Source: Pharus latifolius (Eukaryota; Streptophyta; Magnoliopsida; Poales; Poaceae). From it: a stretch of DNA of 64,000 nt. The translations under genes and the position numbers were made by a program. Below the pieces are notes generated by a model. It saw nothing but the letters and a program-made list of their open reading frames with translations. It was not told the DNA's origin and ran no database searches. Shown here one piece after another: positions 1-11,060 of the stretch. Each line of letters begins with the position of its first letter. Within the stretch, counting starts at the first letter, position 1. Location of the stretch: assembly GCA_019359835.1 (NCBI GenBank), contig CM033329.1, positions 930,001 through 994,000 on the forward strand. Reading direction: 5' to 3'.

Positions 1-1715
1 ATTTGCCTATGTAAAATATCATCTTTGTAGTTGATATGTTTTTGGGCCCGAATAACGTGTCAATTAGACCGTAGTCGAGTCGGTTGCTCGAAATCTGAGC
101 CACCTCAATTATACTCGAATTTAATATTGAAAATATTTTAATTTAATACATAATTATGAGATAAGAGATAAAAATAATTACCTTCTCGCCTATTTAAAAC
201 AATCATAAAATATTTTCTTTTCAAAATTCAAATCCCTACAATATCTATATATTATATATTGTTTAGGTTCTTTCTTGTGGAGTTTCTTTTTATGGTGATC
301 GTATATTGTTTATGTTTTTCTATTCATAACCATATAAGACCTGTCACATCAAACACATTAGCATACACAGGACTTGGTTTAATTGTGTTCTATTACAATT
401 TCATTTTTACATGCTTTGGATCCTGGCACGGCGGAGCACGCATAATGATTACTTCCTGTGATATGTAGCGTAGAAGTGGTGTTAATTGTTTAGGCTAAGT
501 CCAGTGCAGGCGTCTTGACGGTCTGTCACGCGGATCCCACGCTGAAAAATTATTTTTTTAACTCTTTCAGGAGAGAAAACGGGCTGGGTCAGAACGTCAA
601 CGAAAAAGTGTTTTTTTCTGTCTAGGTTCGTGTGCGCTTCAATTATATCTCATTTTTGTTTCTTAATTTCAGATCAATTTAGTTCAAATTAGATGTTGAT
701 TATATTGAGAAAGTTGTAGATCTTTAAATTATCTTCATTTAGAGACCAAATTTCATATATATTAGATTTTTAAATTAAAAGTTATTGATGTTTTACTAAA
801 ATAACGTAATTTAATTTACTCATGGGTCCGTATGAATCGCCTCACGAAGCGCCGGTGCATTGGAGAGGGAGGTGCTTCAGGTAGTACTTCGCACACGTGG
901 CACAGAATATACTGGAGAATATTCTGTTGAAACACCTCGCGAAACGCCGATAGACTGGACTCAGCCTTACATTGTTATTGTAACTATCCATCTTTTGAGA
1001 TTGGCTAACTAGACTATTAGTTCTTGGACTAGCCTATATTTAAATATATTTAAGTTCTATTTGGGAGTGTAATGCTTTTTTAAATAACCGGTTTTTTTTT
1101 TCTATTTGGTTGTTTCTTTTCTCAAACATATTATGTAGCAGTTTCAAAAAATTGAGTTCCCGAATTGAAGAATATGCGGACAACTATTATTTTTTAGCTT
1201 TTAAGGTTGCGGAACCTTCCATGAACAAATATTGTAAACGGACGGAGCATTGAGGGCTGGGTCATATGCGAAACCATTTTAAAAGTAGATAATATTGGTA
1301 GATGTGTCAAGATGAATACTCAAATGTTTGGCAAAGTGAATCGTTCACAGAGAGTTTGTTGTTCTCCATCATGTCTTAAAATTAAGTAGTATGAGAATTC
1401 TATTCTGCCCCCTATTATCAAAATATGAAGTAAAAAAAAACATTTTCATTAACTGCAGGTGATGCTAATTTGGCTACGCTTCCATGCGTTGGTTGTCAAG
1501 CCGGAGTTTACTATACTCAAGAAGGGCGACATGCAAAAAAATGGATGGAGCTAGATTGGTCTTGGATACTGTTGCATATCAAAGGCTTGAAGCTTAATTT
1601 GATTTCACTTGTTTAGATTTATGCGTAATTCCAGTATCAATGGATCCATGTGTGTTTTTATTGGTGTTTTGATTTTGAGAAAGGTAAAAGTTGTCCATTC
1701 AGCGGGGGACCCTAA
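1..1715. repeat. Left flank of segmental duplication, copy A
   Basis: Non-coding AT-rich DNA whose sequence recurs at about 31,231-32,530, in the same order relative to the paralogous NLR. The match begins at base 1, so the duplication may extend beyond the window. It is interrupted here by a MITE (493-966) that copy B lacks. The two copies differ by scattered substitutions and small indels, so the duplication is not brand new. A 69-codon frame at 259-468 lies inside but has no recognisable family, and I do not call it a gene. From 1716 the match is broken by the large PIF/Harbinger insertion and resumes at 12,687. Confidence 0.85.
493..966. mobile_element. MITE, PIF/Tourist-like family member 1 (474 bp)
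   Basis: Imperfect terminal inverted repeats (left tip GGCTAAGTCCAGT, right tip the complement of GGCTGAGTCCAGT) are flanked by TTA on both sides (490-492 and 967-969). The paralogous flank at about 31,735 lacks the whole block, which gives the empty site. The interior (about 660-800) is shared with the MITE at 17,881 and, in reverse, with the one at 13,080. Non-coding. The 3-bp TTA/TAA target preference fits the PIF/Harbinger superfamily. Confidence 0.85.
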
Positions 1716-1727
1716 GACCTTCTCCAA
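1716..1727 (+). repeat. Left terminal inverted repeat of the PIF/Harbinger element
   Basis: GACCTTCTCCAA directly follows the TAA target copy at 1713-1715 and is the exact complement of 12,672-12,683. Similarity between the ends fades after these 12 bases. Confidence 0.9.
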
Positions 1728-1759
1728 GAGATAACCGAAAGAACTGTTCACCCGAGAGA

Positions 1760-2175
1760 AAATGCGCTACACAGGCCGTTTGGGTTTCCGCGGTGGCTCC
1801 AACAGCCGACGCATCCCCGGCCCCGTCGATAGAGATGCTACAGCGGCTCCCCAAATGTCCACATTCTCTCTCCGGTTGGTATCCTCTCCCCACTCGCCGC
1901 CGCCCCAAACAGATTTTTGTTCGCACGGGTGTGTGCACCTTGCAGAGGCGAAGTCTGCCGTGGAAGGCCTGGCGCCGGTGCGTCGTCCCCGTCGGCGGCG
2001 TGGACTGGCCGCAAGGATCTTGCACCAGAGGGGTTGGAGTGTTACCGCGAGGCCGCCGGCGACGACGCGTGTGCAAGGACAGCGGGACCAGGGTGCCTTC
2101 CCACCAGATCTGGATCCCCCTGCGCCGCCGAGGCAATCCCCGTCAAGCCAAGCGTCGTCCTCCTCCAGCTGCTTA
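1760..2175 (+). other. GC-rich exon-like stretch near the left end of the element, unrecognised
   Basis: Base composition jumps to strongly GC-rich between AT-rich neighbours, and several long overlapping frames are open on both strands, as in the 5' exon of a grass gene. A good splice donor (CTTAAG followed by GTATTTG) occurs near 2175 on the plus strand. The T/G-rich sequence that follows (2176-2500) looks like a first intron. I could not match any frame to a known family, so this is only a candidate captured host 5' exon, by analogy with the two captures identified further inside the element. Confidence 0.35.
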
Positions 2176-2179
2176 AGGT

Positions 2180-4474
2180 ATTTGTCCCCCACCTTCTGGA
2201 GCACACCCGCTTGATTTGTTTTCGCTTGGGGCAATCTGTGGATCTGTGTGTGTTATGTGTGTGGCTGATGAGATCGCATTGTTGATTGTTGAGATGAACC
2301 AAAATGCCTGTGATTTCATTGTTGCTCTCGTGCTTTTGAATTGTATGAAACAATCTAGTTCTGGGCCTTTTGACACTTCGGGGCAGGAGGATTCTTGGCC
2401 GGGCTTGTCTTTCAGAAAACATCAAAGCACAAATGCAAATCCCCATAAGCAGAAATTGTTGATTTTGGGTGATTTAATTGTTGGTTTGTGCGGTTGATTC
2501 ATCTGGCTTGTGCTTTCTGTTTGTATGAAGTGATTCAAAATGCAAATCCCCATTTGCAGAAATGCACATGGTCCTGAGAATCCAACCTGGACTAGATAGC
2601 AACTTGACAACAACAAAGAACAACATGTATCTTTAAATCTGAAGTTGATGTTGCATTGCACTGGGTTTCCCTACTCATTTAATCCACTGTTCTGAACATT
2701 TTTTTCCCCTGTACCCTCCATGCTACCATTCTAATTGAAGCTTTTACTTTCAGTAACCTTGCATTAAGTGATCCATATCACCATATGATCTGTAGTGTTG
2801 GTCCACTGCATTGCAAGAATTGACATTTACCAACAACAAGTGTCATCCACAATAAGTTATTGCTTAAATGAGATAGGAGTACAGAGAAAATAAGTTTGAA
2901 ATGGTTATATAAACGACTCAATAGGAAAAAAAACGGTTGAACTTAGTTTTGCTGTGATTCGACTTGTCACAATCTAACAGCCTGCACTTGTGCAAATTAC
3001 AAACTGGTATGTACCTATAACCGGATTTATGACATGGAAATGTAATCCAAGCAACCACCTAACATTGTCTAGTAAAATTACATTTTAAGTTCTCAGTTAT
3101 CAGGATTTGTTAACTTTACCATTATATGGTATCTTTCTGTTTCTTATTGTTTGAACTTCAGTAAAGTATGACTTATATTGTCATTTAAGTTGATCTAATT
3201 TAGTGCTAGCTCATTGAGTATGATAAAAGAGCCTCCTTTTTTGGTTCTTTTTTTTGGCTATATCAAATTTCCAACTCGACATTTGTTGCCCAATGCATAT
3301 GGTATTTTGGAGTTATTTTCACCTGAAGTTTTGGCTAGATGGTATTTTGGATTTTGTTACCCTATGCGTTGTTTTTGAAATTGAAGGCCGGCTTTGATGG
3401 GGTTATCAAAATATATTTTGGTTTCTTTTTTTTTTCTCCTGATGTCTGTATCACTTCTTTCTCCTGGTTGTTTTTACCCCATTGATCCTATTGGTTTTAC
3501 TGTGGACATCCCTGCCAACATTATTTATCTGTATAGCTTGCTTTTGTGAATTTGCAATACGAAATTCTATCTTAGATCCTGTCCAAGGCAATGATAGTTT
3601 TAATTTTTGAAAATCCGAGTTCTGCAGTATCCTTTGATATATATGGTGTTGGTGAAGATATGTGCTGAACAAATATAGTCTGTTACCCTCAATTGGCTAA
3701 ACTGTTTTTGAGCTAGCACCTTGTAAAACATGGTGAAAAGTTGTAATTTTTCTCTCTGCTCTTTATATGTAATTTTGCTTGTTTTGAACTTGCCATGGTG
3801 AAATTAAGTAACATGATATGCATCAAAAACTCTAAAGAACTAATTTCTTGCAGAAAGAACTTCTTTGAGGTCATTTTAGAACTAGACTGTAAATCATTAC
3901 AGTACAATACGTTTCATTTAGCTATCTAACCTTGCATCCCTGGATATACCTTGTGCATTTCTGGCCTTGCATCTCCTCCGAAGAACAAAAAACCCCAACC
4001 ACATTTCCTGGATGTACATACAACAATGACTGGCTCTATCCATTGATCCATCTTGGTCTCAAAACAATAGCGTAATATCAAGAATGATAACCTTGCATCC
4101 CACTACAGAAGAATAAGAACTTAACTGGACAGACATGCCTGTCATCATAGGAAGAGCAATATCAGCAAATGCAAGCAAGAATCCACAAGGCCTCGGATTT
4201 GACCAAAGAAATTATAAGCATAGATACTTGCAGACCAATATCACAATTATGTATAACATTCAACATAGTTTATTTTCTGTGAATTGAAATGTAGCTAGCA
4301 TAAATAAAAAAATGTAGTGGTGAATCTTATTACATTGTACTGTTATTCTGAAAGTATTGAGCATGACTAGAAATGCTTGCACCAAATGGATAATTAATGT
4401 GAACAAAACAGTCAAACAAAAAAATGACATTGTCGAAACTTGGATTTTAGTTCACAGTTCTGCATTGCATGTAG
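2180..4474. other. Internal transposon DNA with no recognisable gene
   Basis: AT-rich sequence with only short unsupported frames on either strand. I see no domain, RNA gene or clear repeat in it. Part of it may be intronic or 5' flanking sequence for the element's plus-strand ORFs. Confidence 0.5.
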
Positions 4475-4852
4475 ATGGCGTCTGATCCGAACAAGGAGAC
4501 GGAGTTGTTGGCTAGGGAGATAAAAGAGCTGGAGAGCACGGCAGTCCTTTTGAAGAAACTTTGCAACGACAACTTCAACCCAAGCACCGATCCGTCCAGC
4601 ATTGCGTTCAACAAGGTGCTCCTGGAAATCGACGCTATAGCGACCTCCCTCGATGAAGTGGCACTGTAGTGCTCTGAAGCTGTGACTACGATGCCAACTG
4701 TAGACCATGACTACAATCCCCATGGTGATGTGAGCCCCGACCTATGCCTTCCCGTGGACTACGAGTCTCCCGAAGAGCCGATCGTTGACTTCCGAACGTA
4801 TTGTAAGGAAAACGGAATAGAGTACGATAGTGACCGGTCCGCCAGGATATAG
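4475..4852 (+). pseudogene. Small acidic ORF of the PIF/Harbinger element, function unknown
   Basis: The frame opens with ATG at 4475 and runs 125 codons to TAG at 4850-4852, interrupted once by an in-frame TAG at 4667-4669. The first 64 codons predict a helical, charged N-terminus (MASDPNKETELLAREIKELE...). The second part is rich in Asp, Glu, Pro and Tyr. Sequence on both sides of the internal stop reads as sensible protein in one frame, which suggests a single gene broken by one substitution. It sits upstream of, and on the same strand as, ORF1 (5103-6169), so it could be a third element gene, an upstream exon of ORF1, or a captured host fragment. I do not recognise the family. Confidence 0.5.
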
Positions 4853-5102
4853 GCCTTTTAATGTTTCAGTACTTGTGTGGCAAGCCTACCATGTAGAGAT
4901 GCTGTTTAATTACATTACAAGTTTTATATAAGGCATATGGCCTTCTTTTGTAAGCTGACTTCATGTATGTTGAATGTTTGCAAACTGAGTTGTTGCACGC
5001 ACCATCCGCATTAATTTTGTTGTGACATGTCCCCATGTTGTTATTGATTGCTCTGGCTAACTGTGCTCGCTTCTTTGATAATTTATTCTCAGGTCTGTGC
5101 AG

Positions 5103-6169
5103 ATGGATCCCTTCGGGGCTAACCTTTTGGTTGGGGGGGGGGGGGGATGGGTTTGACTGGGCCGGGATTGAGTTGACTCCCTTGGAGAGCCCAATTCTGG
5201 AGCAGGCAATGCAGACTGAAAAGGATGTCGAGATAAGGCCAAACAACCGACGCTCAAAGAACTTCTCGGAGTAGGAGGACAAGCTTCTCGTCTCAGCTTG
5301 GCTGAATGTCAGCATTGACCCGGTCCAAGGTAACAATCAGAAGGGACCAAGCTATTGGGCACGCATCCATGAATACTACCACAAAGAGAAGACGTTCAAC
5401 TTGACACGTACACAGATCGCATTGCAGCATAGGTGGCAGTTCATCCAAGAGTCTGTCAACAAGTTTTGTAGATGCTACGACCGAATAGAACGCCGCAACC
5501 AAAGCGGGAAGACAGAGCGTGACAAGGTAATGTATCCTTATATTACCGTACAGCTGTCATCCGCACGAAGGACATGACCTCTTTGTGCAATTCATGATGC
5601 AGATTGTGGACGCGACGACACTCTACGCGGTTGAGGAAAACCGTGCTTTCAATTTCCTCCATTGCTGGGTTGAGCTTCGAGTGCACCCAAAGTGGAGTGA
5701 CAAGGTCTTGCAGAAGAGGCAGAAGACGTCGGCTGCAGGCAGCCCGGGGACCTATTCGGCCCCAACAGCTGTGAGCCAGCCGGGCTCCGAGGGGGGGTCG
5801 CCAGGGGATTCGACGGGGGGCCGAACTGATGAACTGATTAGGCCTGTATGCCGCAATAAGGCTAAGTCTTGACTCCGAAATGGTTCAGAACATTCAACTT
5901 CTGACAGCCCATACATGAGTGCCATCCGAGACATGACACTGAGTAGGCAGGAGATAGAAAAGAAAAGGGACAACCGGTACGCTGAGATGATGGCGCATGA
6001 GGATAAGTAGATGGCATACGAGAAGGAGAAGCTGGACTTGAAGAAGAAGGAGTATGAGGAGCGGATCATGTCGGTCGATCTTAACAAGTGCTCTGAGTGG
6101 CAGAAAGAGTACTTCATGCGAAAGCAGAGGGAGATTCTGGGTAGTGACCGCGACAATGTGGAAAATTGA
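5103..6169 (+). pseudogene. PIF/Harbinger ORF1 (Myb/SANT-like DNA-binding protein), broken
   Basis: ORF1 proteins of PIF/Harbinger elements bind the element's DNA and help the transposase enter the nucleus. In plant databases they are often mislabelled glutathione S-transferase T3-like. The coding start at 5103 (MDPFGANLL) is followed by a 14-G run (5133-5146) that puts the next part out of frame. The Myb-like trihelix follows: after an in-frame TAG at about 5272, DKLLVSAWLNVSIDPVQGN leads to QHRWQFIQESVNKF, typical of the family. A GT-AG intron (about 5527-5602) joins to a second exon reading VEENRAFNFLHCWVELR. A TGA at 5870-5872 and a TAG at 6008-6010 interrupt the charged C-terminal coiled coil, which ends at 6167-6169. 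Family identity is clear, and the four lesions make it a pseudogene. Confidence 0.85.
5133..5146 (+). repeat. Poly-G run of 14
   Basis: Fourteen consecutive G bases lie within ORF1. The start-proximal frame and the downstream Myb-like frame disagree across this run, consistent with slippage. The exact length may also be a sequencing uncertainty. Confidence 0.8.
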
Positions 6170-6180
6170 CGGCAATTGGG

Positions 6181-6275
6181 TGCTTTTATGTATTGTGCTT
6201 TTATGTACTGCGCGTTTATGTACTGTGCTTTTACGTACTGTGCTTTCAGGTACTGCACTTTTATATATTGTGCTA
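6181..6275. repeat. 15-bp tandem repeat array after ORF1
   Basis: About six to seven imperfect copies of a unit close to TGCTTTTATGTACTG begin 11 bases after the ORF1 stop codon. On the minus strand it reads as a repeated QYIKA-like peptide, but this is a shadow of the array and not evidence of a gene. Confidence 0.85.
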
Positions 6276-6289
6276 TAGTACTTTGCAAC

Positions 6290-7940
6290 TATCAGGTACT
6301 TTAATCATCCGATTTTAGAGGATTGTGAAATACAATCATCCAATCCGTTGGTAAATAGAACAAAATTCATTCTTTGGTAAATACAATTATCCTGTGCTTA
6401 AAGCTTAAACTTTGGCTGTTTTGGCGTATATTGCCTCATAAGTAATGTAGATTGATGTTCCCAGGATTTGAGAAAGAGATGAATTCTGTGAGCTCATTCT
6501 TTGGAATCCTCTTGATAAGGAGTTTGGGGAGGTATACTGTTTTATGCGTCATCTCAGGTGCAAATTTAATTAGTAAAACACAATTCATTCAGATGGTTGT
6601 ATATAAACGGATTGTGCCCATATGCATTCACTGGAAATTTCGACCGCTTCGTCGTTCAACTTGATGATTATGTGAATATGAAATGCTTGTATATAAATGG
6701 ATCACTAATTTGTAAAGCAAAGATGCACATGATCTAAAACACAAGCAAGATTTGCAAAAACTACTTTATTTGAAGCTCCATATATCCAGAATGTCAATAT
6801 GCTTGTAGCCTAGTGGTGCTAAGAGAGGTGACACTATAGCAGATCAGAGCATCTCCTGTTATCAGGTGATCTTTTAATAGCTAAGGACATGAAGAAATCC
6901 CGTATCTGTTCATCAAGGCCGGACAGACTCATTTGGTGCACAGTTCCACACAATCCAAAAGAAAATGTACATTAAGATAGAACACAAAATCTCCTCTGCA
7001 CTTGCGGGCATGATGCGCAAAGGTTGGATCACATTGGGGTGATAAATAGAAGGGCTGTTTCAAGCTTTACGATGGTGGAGCCGCCGCAAAATTCTTTGGT
7101 GGTGGTTTCAAGCTTTACGATGGTGGAGCCGCTGCCAACTTCTTAGGTGGTGGATTTCCTCCGGCAATCAGCACGTACGCATAGAAACAAGCCATTCCGG
7201 CACTGTATCATTTTTGAAAGGGAAGGAAGAGAAGTATATGAGCTTTGCTTTCCAAAAAGAAATGAGCTTTACATAAAGAATAGCCCACGAAGTACCTCAA
7301 TAAAGCTTAAAAGCCCCATGGAAGGATTCTATTTGTCTGCAGAAACAAATGAAGGTTAAGGCCATGAAAATACAGCAATATTCTATCATAGGAATGGAAA
7401 AATAGTAATAGTTACCAATAAGTAAGCATGAGAATACTTCCATGCCAGGAGAGCAGCAATGGCTGCAAGACCACAAATAGCACTGATCAATAAACATTAT
7501 ATACTGCAGGGATCAGCTCATGTTATGTCGTTCCTGAGAAATGCTTCAAGCAAAATCAATACTCCAATAAGAAGCCAATCCTTAATACAATTCAAGTAAT
7601 AGACATAGGAAGAAAACAACAACAAATGAAGAGATTTAATAAATTACTTGCCGTATACACTTCATGAAACTAAACTAGTACAATCCAAAATACCTCTAAG
7701 CCTCCCCATCATCAAACTAAACTAAAATGTTCTGTTCTAGGTCAAATTTCAGACCAGATTTTGTTCTCTCTCTGCACGATGAGATCGCCCATATACACTT
7801 CTACACACCGGGGCTCTCTATGTGTTGCCTCACCTTCCAGAGGTTCATGAAGGTAGATTGCTAAGGCGGGGGCAGCGACATCCCCCTCTGTGCAGCTGAG
7901 GGTAGATTTAATGGCACGAAATTCTTACTGCTGGCATGAA
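6290..7940. other. Internal transposon DNA without a gene
   Basis: AT-rich DNA between ORF1 and the captured transporter fragment. Apart from a two-copy 48-bp direct repeat (7058-7153) I see no domain, RNA gene or long conserved frame. The small open frames near 6452 and 7147 have no supporting features. Confidence 0.5.
7058..7153. repeat. Two-copy 48-bp direct repeat
   Basis: Units starting TTTCAAGCTTTACGATGGTGG at 7058 and 7106 are nearly identical for 48 bp. The unit could be read as Gly-rich coding sequence, but no long frame surrounds it. Confidence 0.8.
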
Positions 7941-8758
7941 TTACTGGTGGATCACACACAGCTCCCAATTTCGTTCACCATCAATGAGCTTCAACTCCAA
8001 GGAATGGAAGTGTATCGGAGCAGGCCTCTGTACAGTAAAGGTTTCAGAAACATTGTAATTTAAAGTATGTAGAAATTGTACATTTAACATGCAGGGGCCA
8101 CATGCACTAGAACCACTACCAGCATGTTTGAGTTCCTGAATGGTAAACTTTGAATTTGATTTGACACTCAGATCCAATTTTCAGGTATCTGTTGGTATTG
8201 CACAAGTTTATTTTTCCAGCGAATGAGGACAATTAGATGGATACTTACTTGTGAGGAAGTGACGACAGTTATGCCCATGTCAGTTGCGAGCCTGTACAAA
8301 TGCTCCTCAACATCAACACTTGTGGCACTGCGAAGAAATATAATTATAAGGACCCGCAGTAATTGATCAACAAAGTAAAATGAAAACACCAAAATCAATA
8401 TGGCAGAAGACATACTTGGTGCATTCGTCAAGCATACCAAATTTAGGATGGTGGAAAAACAAACGGGCCTCAAAAAAGGCAATTATTCTCACTTTAACAC
8501 CAAAGGTATGAAGATAAAGGTTCATACAAAATGCAAGAGCGAAAGGAAAGTAGGTTTGCCAGTTAATGCAAGATGGAGGAAAATCAAAGACTTGAACACT
8601 GACCGTTCCAAGCCTCTGTTGCTCTCCCAATGATAAAACATCTTCCCAGTTAGGCGTAGCATCCCAATCTTCCCTTTCTAGAAGATAGACCAACCCAACA
8701 TTCTCTAGAATCATCTTCAGGTGATCATCCAGCAGAGCAGATGCGGTAGACTTGTTAC
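7941..8758 (-). pseudogene. Captured 3' fragment of a peroxisomal ABCD transporter gene (COMATOSE/PXA1 type)
   Basis: Four exon pieces with introns preserved read in order on the minus strand: about 8758-8604 (ends at ABC signature LSLGEQQRLG), 8468-8416 (ARLFFHHPKFGMLDECT, Walker B with catalytic Glu), 8327-8249 (SVDVEEHLYRLATDMG then VTSSQ) and 8027-7941 (FHSLELKLIDG, stop). This is the C-terminal nucleotide-binding half of full-size plant ABCD1, which imports fatty acyl-CoAs and jasmonate precursors into peroxisomes. Only the last part of the gene is present; Walker A and the membrane domains are absent, and the acceptor of the second piece is GAG rather than the usual CAG. It lies wholly inside the PIF/Harbinger element, so it is a transduplicated fragment and not the functional gene. 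Confidence 0.85.
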
Positions 8759-8789
8759 CTGCTTTGCCATGTTTGTTTCGTAGCACCAC

Positions 8790-9590
8790 AAATACATTAA
8801 AAGGGGGAAAACAGCTCGGCCTTACACCATGCTGGAAATTGTATAAAAAAGCAACATAAAATCCACTGCTTCCATTTGAAGAGAAAGCTAGATGTTATAC
8901 ATCCTTCTAAATAGTAGTGGCACAAATTTTTAATATTGACTTTTTATATTACTACCAATTAAGTTCCCTAACAGAGGCACCAGAACATATCAGGAAATGA
9001 ATAGGGAGAAATTTAGGGGAGTAGATGCAATTACCAGGGACGATAAGCTCCAGCATTCTATGGTTGCGATTGATACATTCAGCATTCCAATGCATATCTC
9101 TGAATCTGCAACAAAGAACAAGGATCATGAACAATTTGTAAAAAAGCCTAAAGGCATATTTCCAAGGCATGTTCCTTTTTTTAGACACCAAGGCATGTTC
9201 CTTAAGCTATATTGATATTGGTGCTCCACATTTATGAAAATGAACTCAAGTGTCTGAGTGCACTAATAAATATTTAATAGCTGCTAGTATTTCAGGCTCC
9301 ATAATCTACAATATAAGCCTGAACCTTTTGATGCCTCCATGCATGGATTGAAGCTACGAATGAGGAGGCAAGTGACTTGTTGAAGAAATTAGCATCTAAA
9401 ATGTACTGCACTACTTGTATGAAGAACAAAGTATAGTGCACTAATCTCCGTCTTTTAATACATGCTTGGCTCATACATCCTTCCGGTTACAATCATTACA
9501 TGACAACTAGTTATTACATTGCGTACACGCTTGGCTCCTACAGATGGTTACAATCAGTACATACCAACTCATTACATTGCACACGTTTAC
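8790..9590. other. Internal transposon DNA without a gene
   Basis: Between the captured transporter piece and the transposase C-terminus I see only short unsupported frames on both strands (for example around 8952-9215) and no recognisable domain. It may include intron or flanking sequence captured with the transporter fragment. Confidence 0.45.
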
Positions 9591-9591
9591 A

Positions 9592-11060
9592 CTACTCGGC
9601 TCCGTGCAACTGCCACAAGTGCTCAACAAGGTCCTCCTGGAGCTGTCTGTGCGTTTTACGATTTCGTATAGTATGATGGACACGGATGAACTCCTGCACG
9701 GCCGGAGTGTGGTCGTGGGACGCGTTGACGGTATCACCCATGCCGTCGTAGTTATAATCGACGTAGCCGATGTCCCTCTCATCTTCCACTATCATGTTGT
9801 GCAATACCACGCAAGCAGTCATTATGTCTCGAAGAGTTTCCTGGTCCCAATACCGCACAGGCCCTCACACAATCGCGAATCGGGCCTGGAGCACTCCGAA
9901 AGCACGCTCCACATCCTTCCGGGCCGACTCTTGAGCTTGCGCAAAGAGCTTCCTCTTGTTGCCCTGCGGGAGTGGAATAGTCTTGACGAATGTTGCCCAC
10001 TCGGGGTAAATCCCATTGGCAAGGTAGTACCCCATGTTGTAGTCATAGCCGTTGATTGAGTAACGCACCGTTGGCGCCTGGTTTTCAGCAAGCCGAGCAA
10101 ATACAGGAGAATGGTGCAGGACATTGATATCGTTGTGAGATCCCGGTAGACCGAAGAAAGCATGCCAAATCCATAGATCGTACGATGCTACGGCTTATAG
10201 GATGATGGTAGGCCTGCGAGCATGTCCTGTGTACATCCCCTGCCATGCCTTCGGGCAATTCTGCCACCTCCAATGCATGCAATCTATAACCCCTAACATG
10301 CCCGGGAAACCTCTTTGGTCGCCAATGGCGAGCAATCTTGCAGTGTCCTCTTTGTTAAGTGCTCGAAGGTACTCAGGCCCAAACACTTCAAGTACAGCCC
10401 GAACAAAGTGCTTCAAGCTCTCTATAGCAGTACTCTCCGCTATACGCAAATATTCGTCGATAGCGTCCGCGGGAACACCTATTGCTAATATTCTTAAAGC
10501 CGCCGTTACCTTCTGCAACGACGACAAACCGAGGGTCCTAGCTGCGTTTCTTCTTTGTTTGAAGTACGGGTCGTGCCGTTCGACGGCTTCCAAGATGCGG
10601 AGAAAAAGGGTACGACGCATCCTAAACCTGTGCGACACAGCACCCGACCATATCATACAAATAACACAAAGAACAAATTTTACCCGAACAACGTAAGTTT
10701 CGAAGTCTTACCTCCGCCTGAAGTACCTTGGCCGGTACACCGGCTCATCAGCAAAATAGTCGTTATGCAGCCTAGCAAAGCCGTCCTGCCTATCACGATT
10801 GACCACATTTGGCCAAAAATGGAACCGCCACGGCGCTCCTAACTTGCAGCTTCCAGCTCAGCCTGCCTAGCACATGCAGCCGCCACAATGAAGTCGTCGT
10901 CCTCACTGGACGACCTCTCACCACCCAGACACAATGAGTGTAACGCTCGGAGACGCATCGCGAATGGCCAGTGCGAGGCTTGCGTGAGCTTCGGACTACT
11001 GAATTCACCAAGAAAAGCACCACCACCTTTTGTTGAACAATGATGCATTTCTGCTTGCAT
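9592..11060 (-). pseudogene. PIF/Harbinger DDE transposase, interrupted
   Basis: The transposase cuts and pastes the element at TWA targets. Read on the minus strand, an N-terminal segment (11,060-10,839) is followed by a frameshift near 10,845, then a stretch ending YFADEPVYRPRYFRR. An 84-bp GT-AG intron (10,711-10,628) follows, then FRMRRTLFLRILEAVERHD, typical of plant PIF transposases. The catalytic domain shows GVIDCMHWRW (first Asp), a region with GLPGSHNDINVL (second Asp) and the segment QESARKDVERAFGVLQARF that supplies the Glu. Two in-frame stops interrupt it: a TAA just after RPTIIL at about 10,195 and a TGA at about 9865. The protein ends at 9592. Apart from these lesions the catalytic region is nearly complete, suggesting recent inactivation. 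Confidence 0.92.

Noticed and set aside
259..468. 69-codon hydrophobic frame as a possible small membrane protein
   Set aside because: The matching duplicated sequence near 31,520-31,730 does not visibly conserve the frame, and no family is recognised.
1691..2446. Several overlapping long frames on both strands in the GC-rich block near the transposon's left end
   Set aside because: They are overlapping shadows of one GC-rich stretch. None shows a known domain, so I list only an exon-like region.
5752..6288. 178-codon minus-strand frame with repeated QYIKA-like units
   Set aside because: It is antisense to ORF1 and its repeats come from the 15-bp DNA array.
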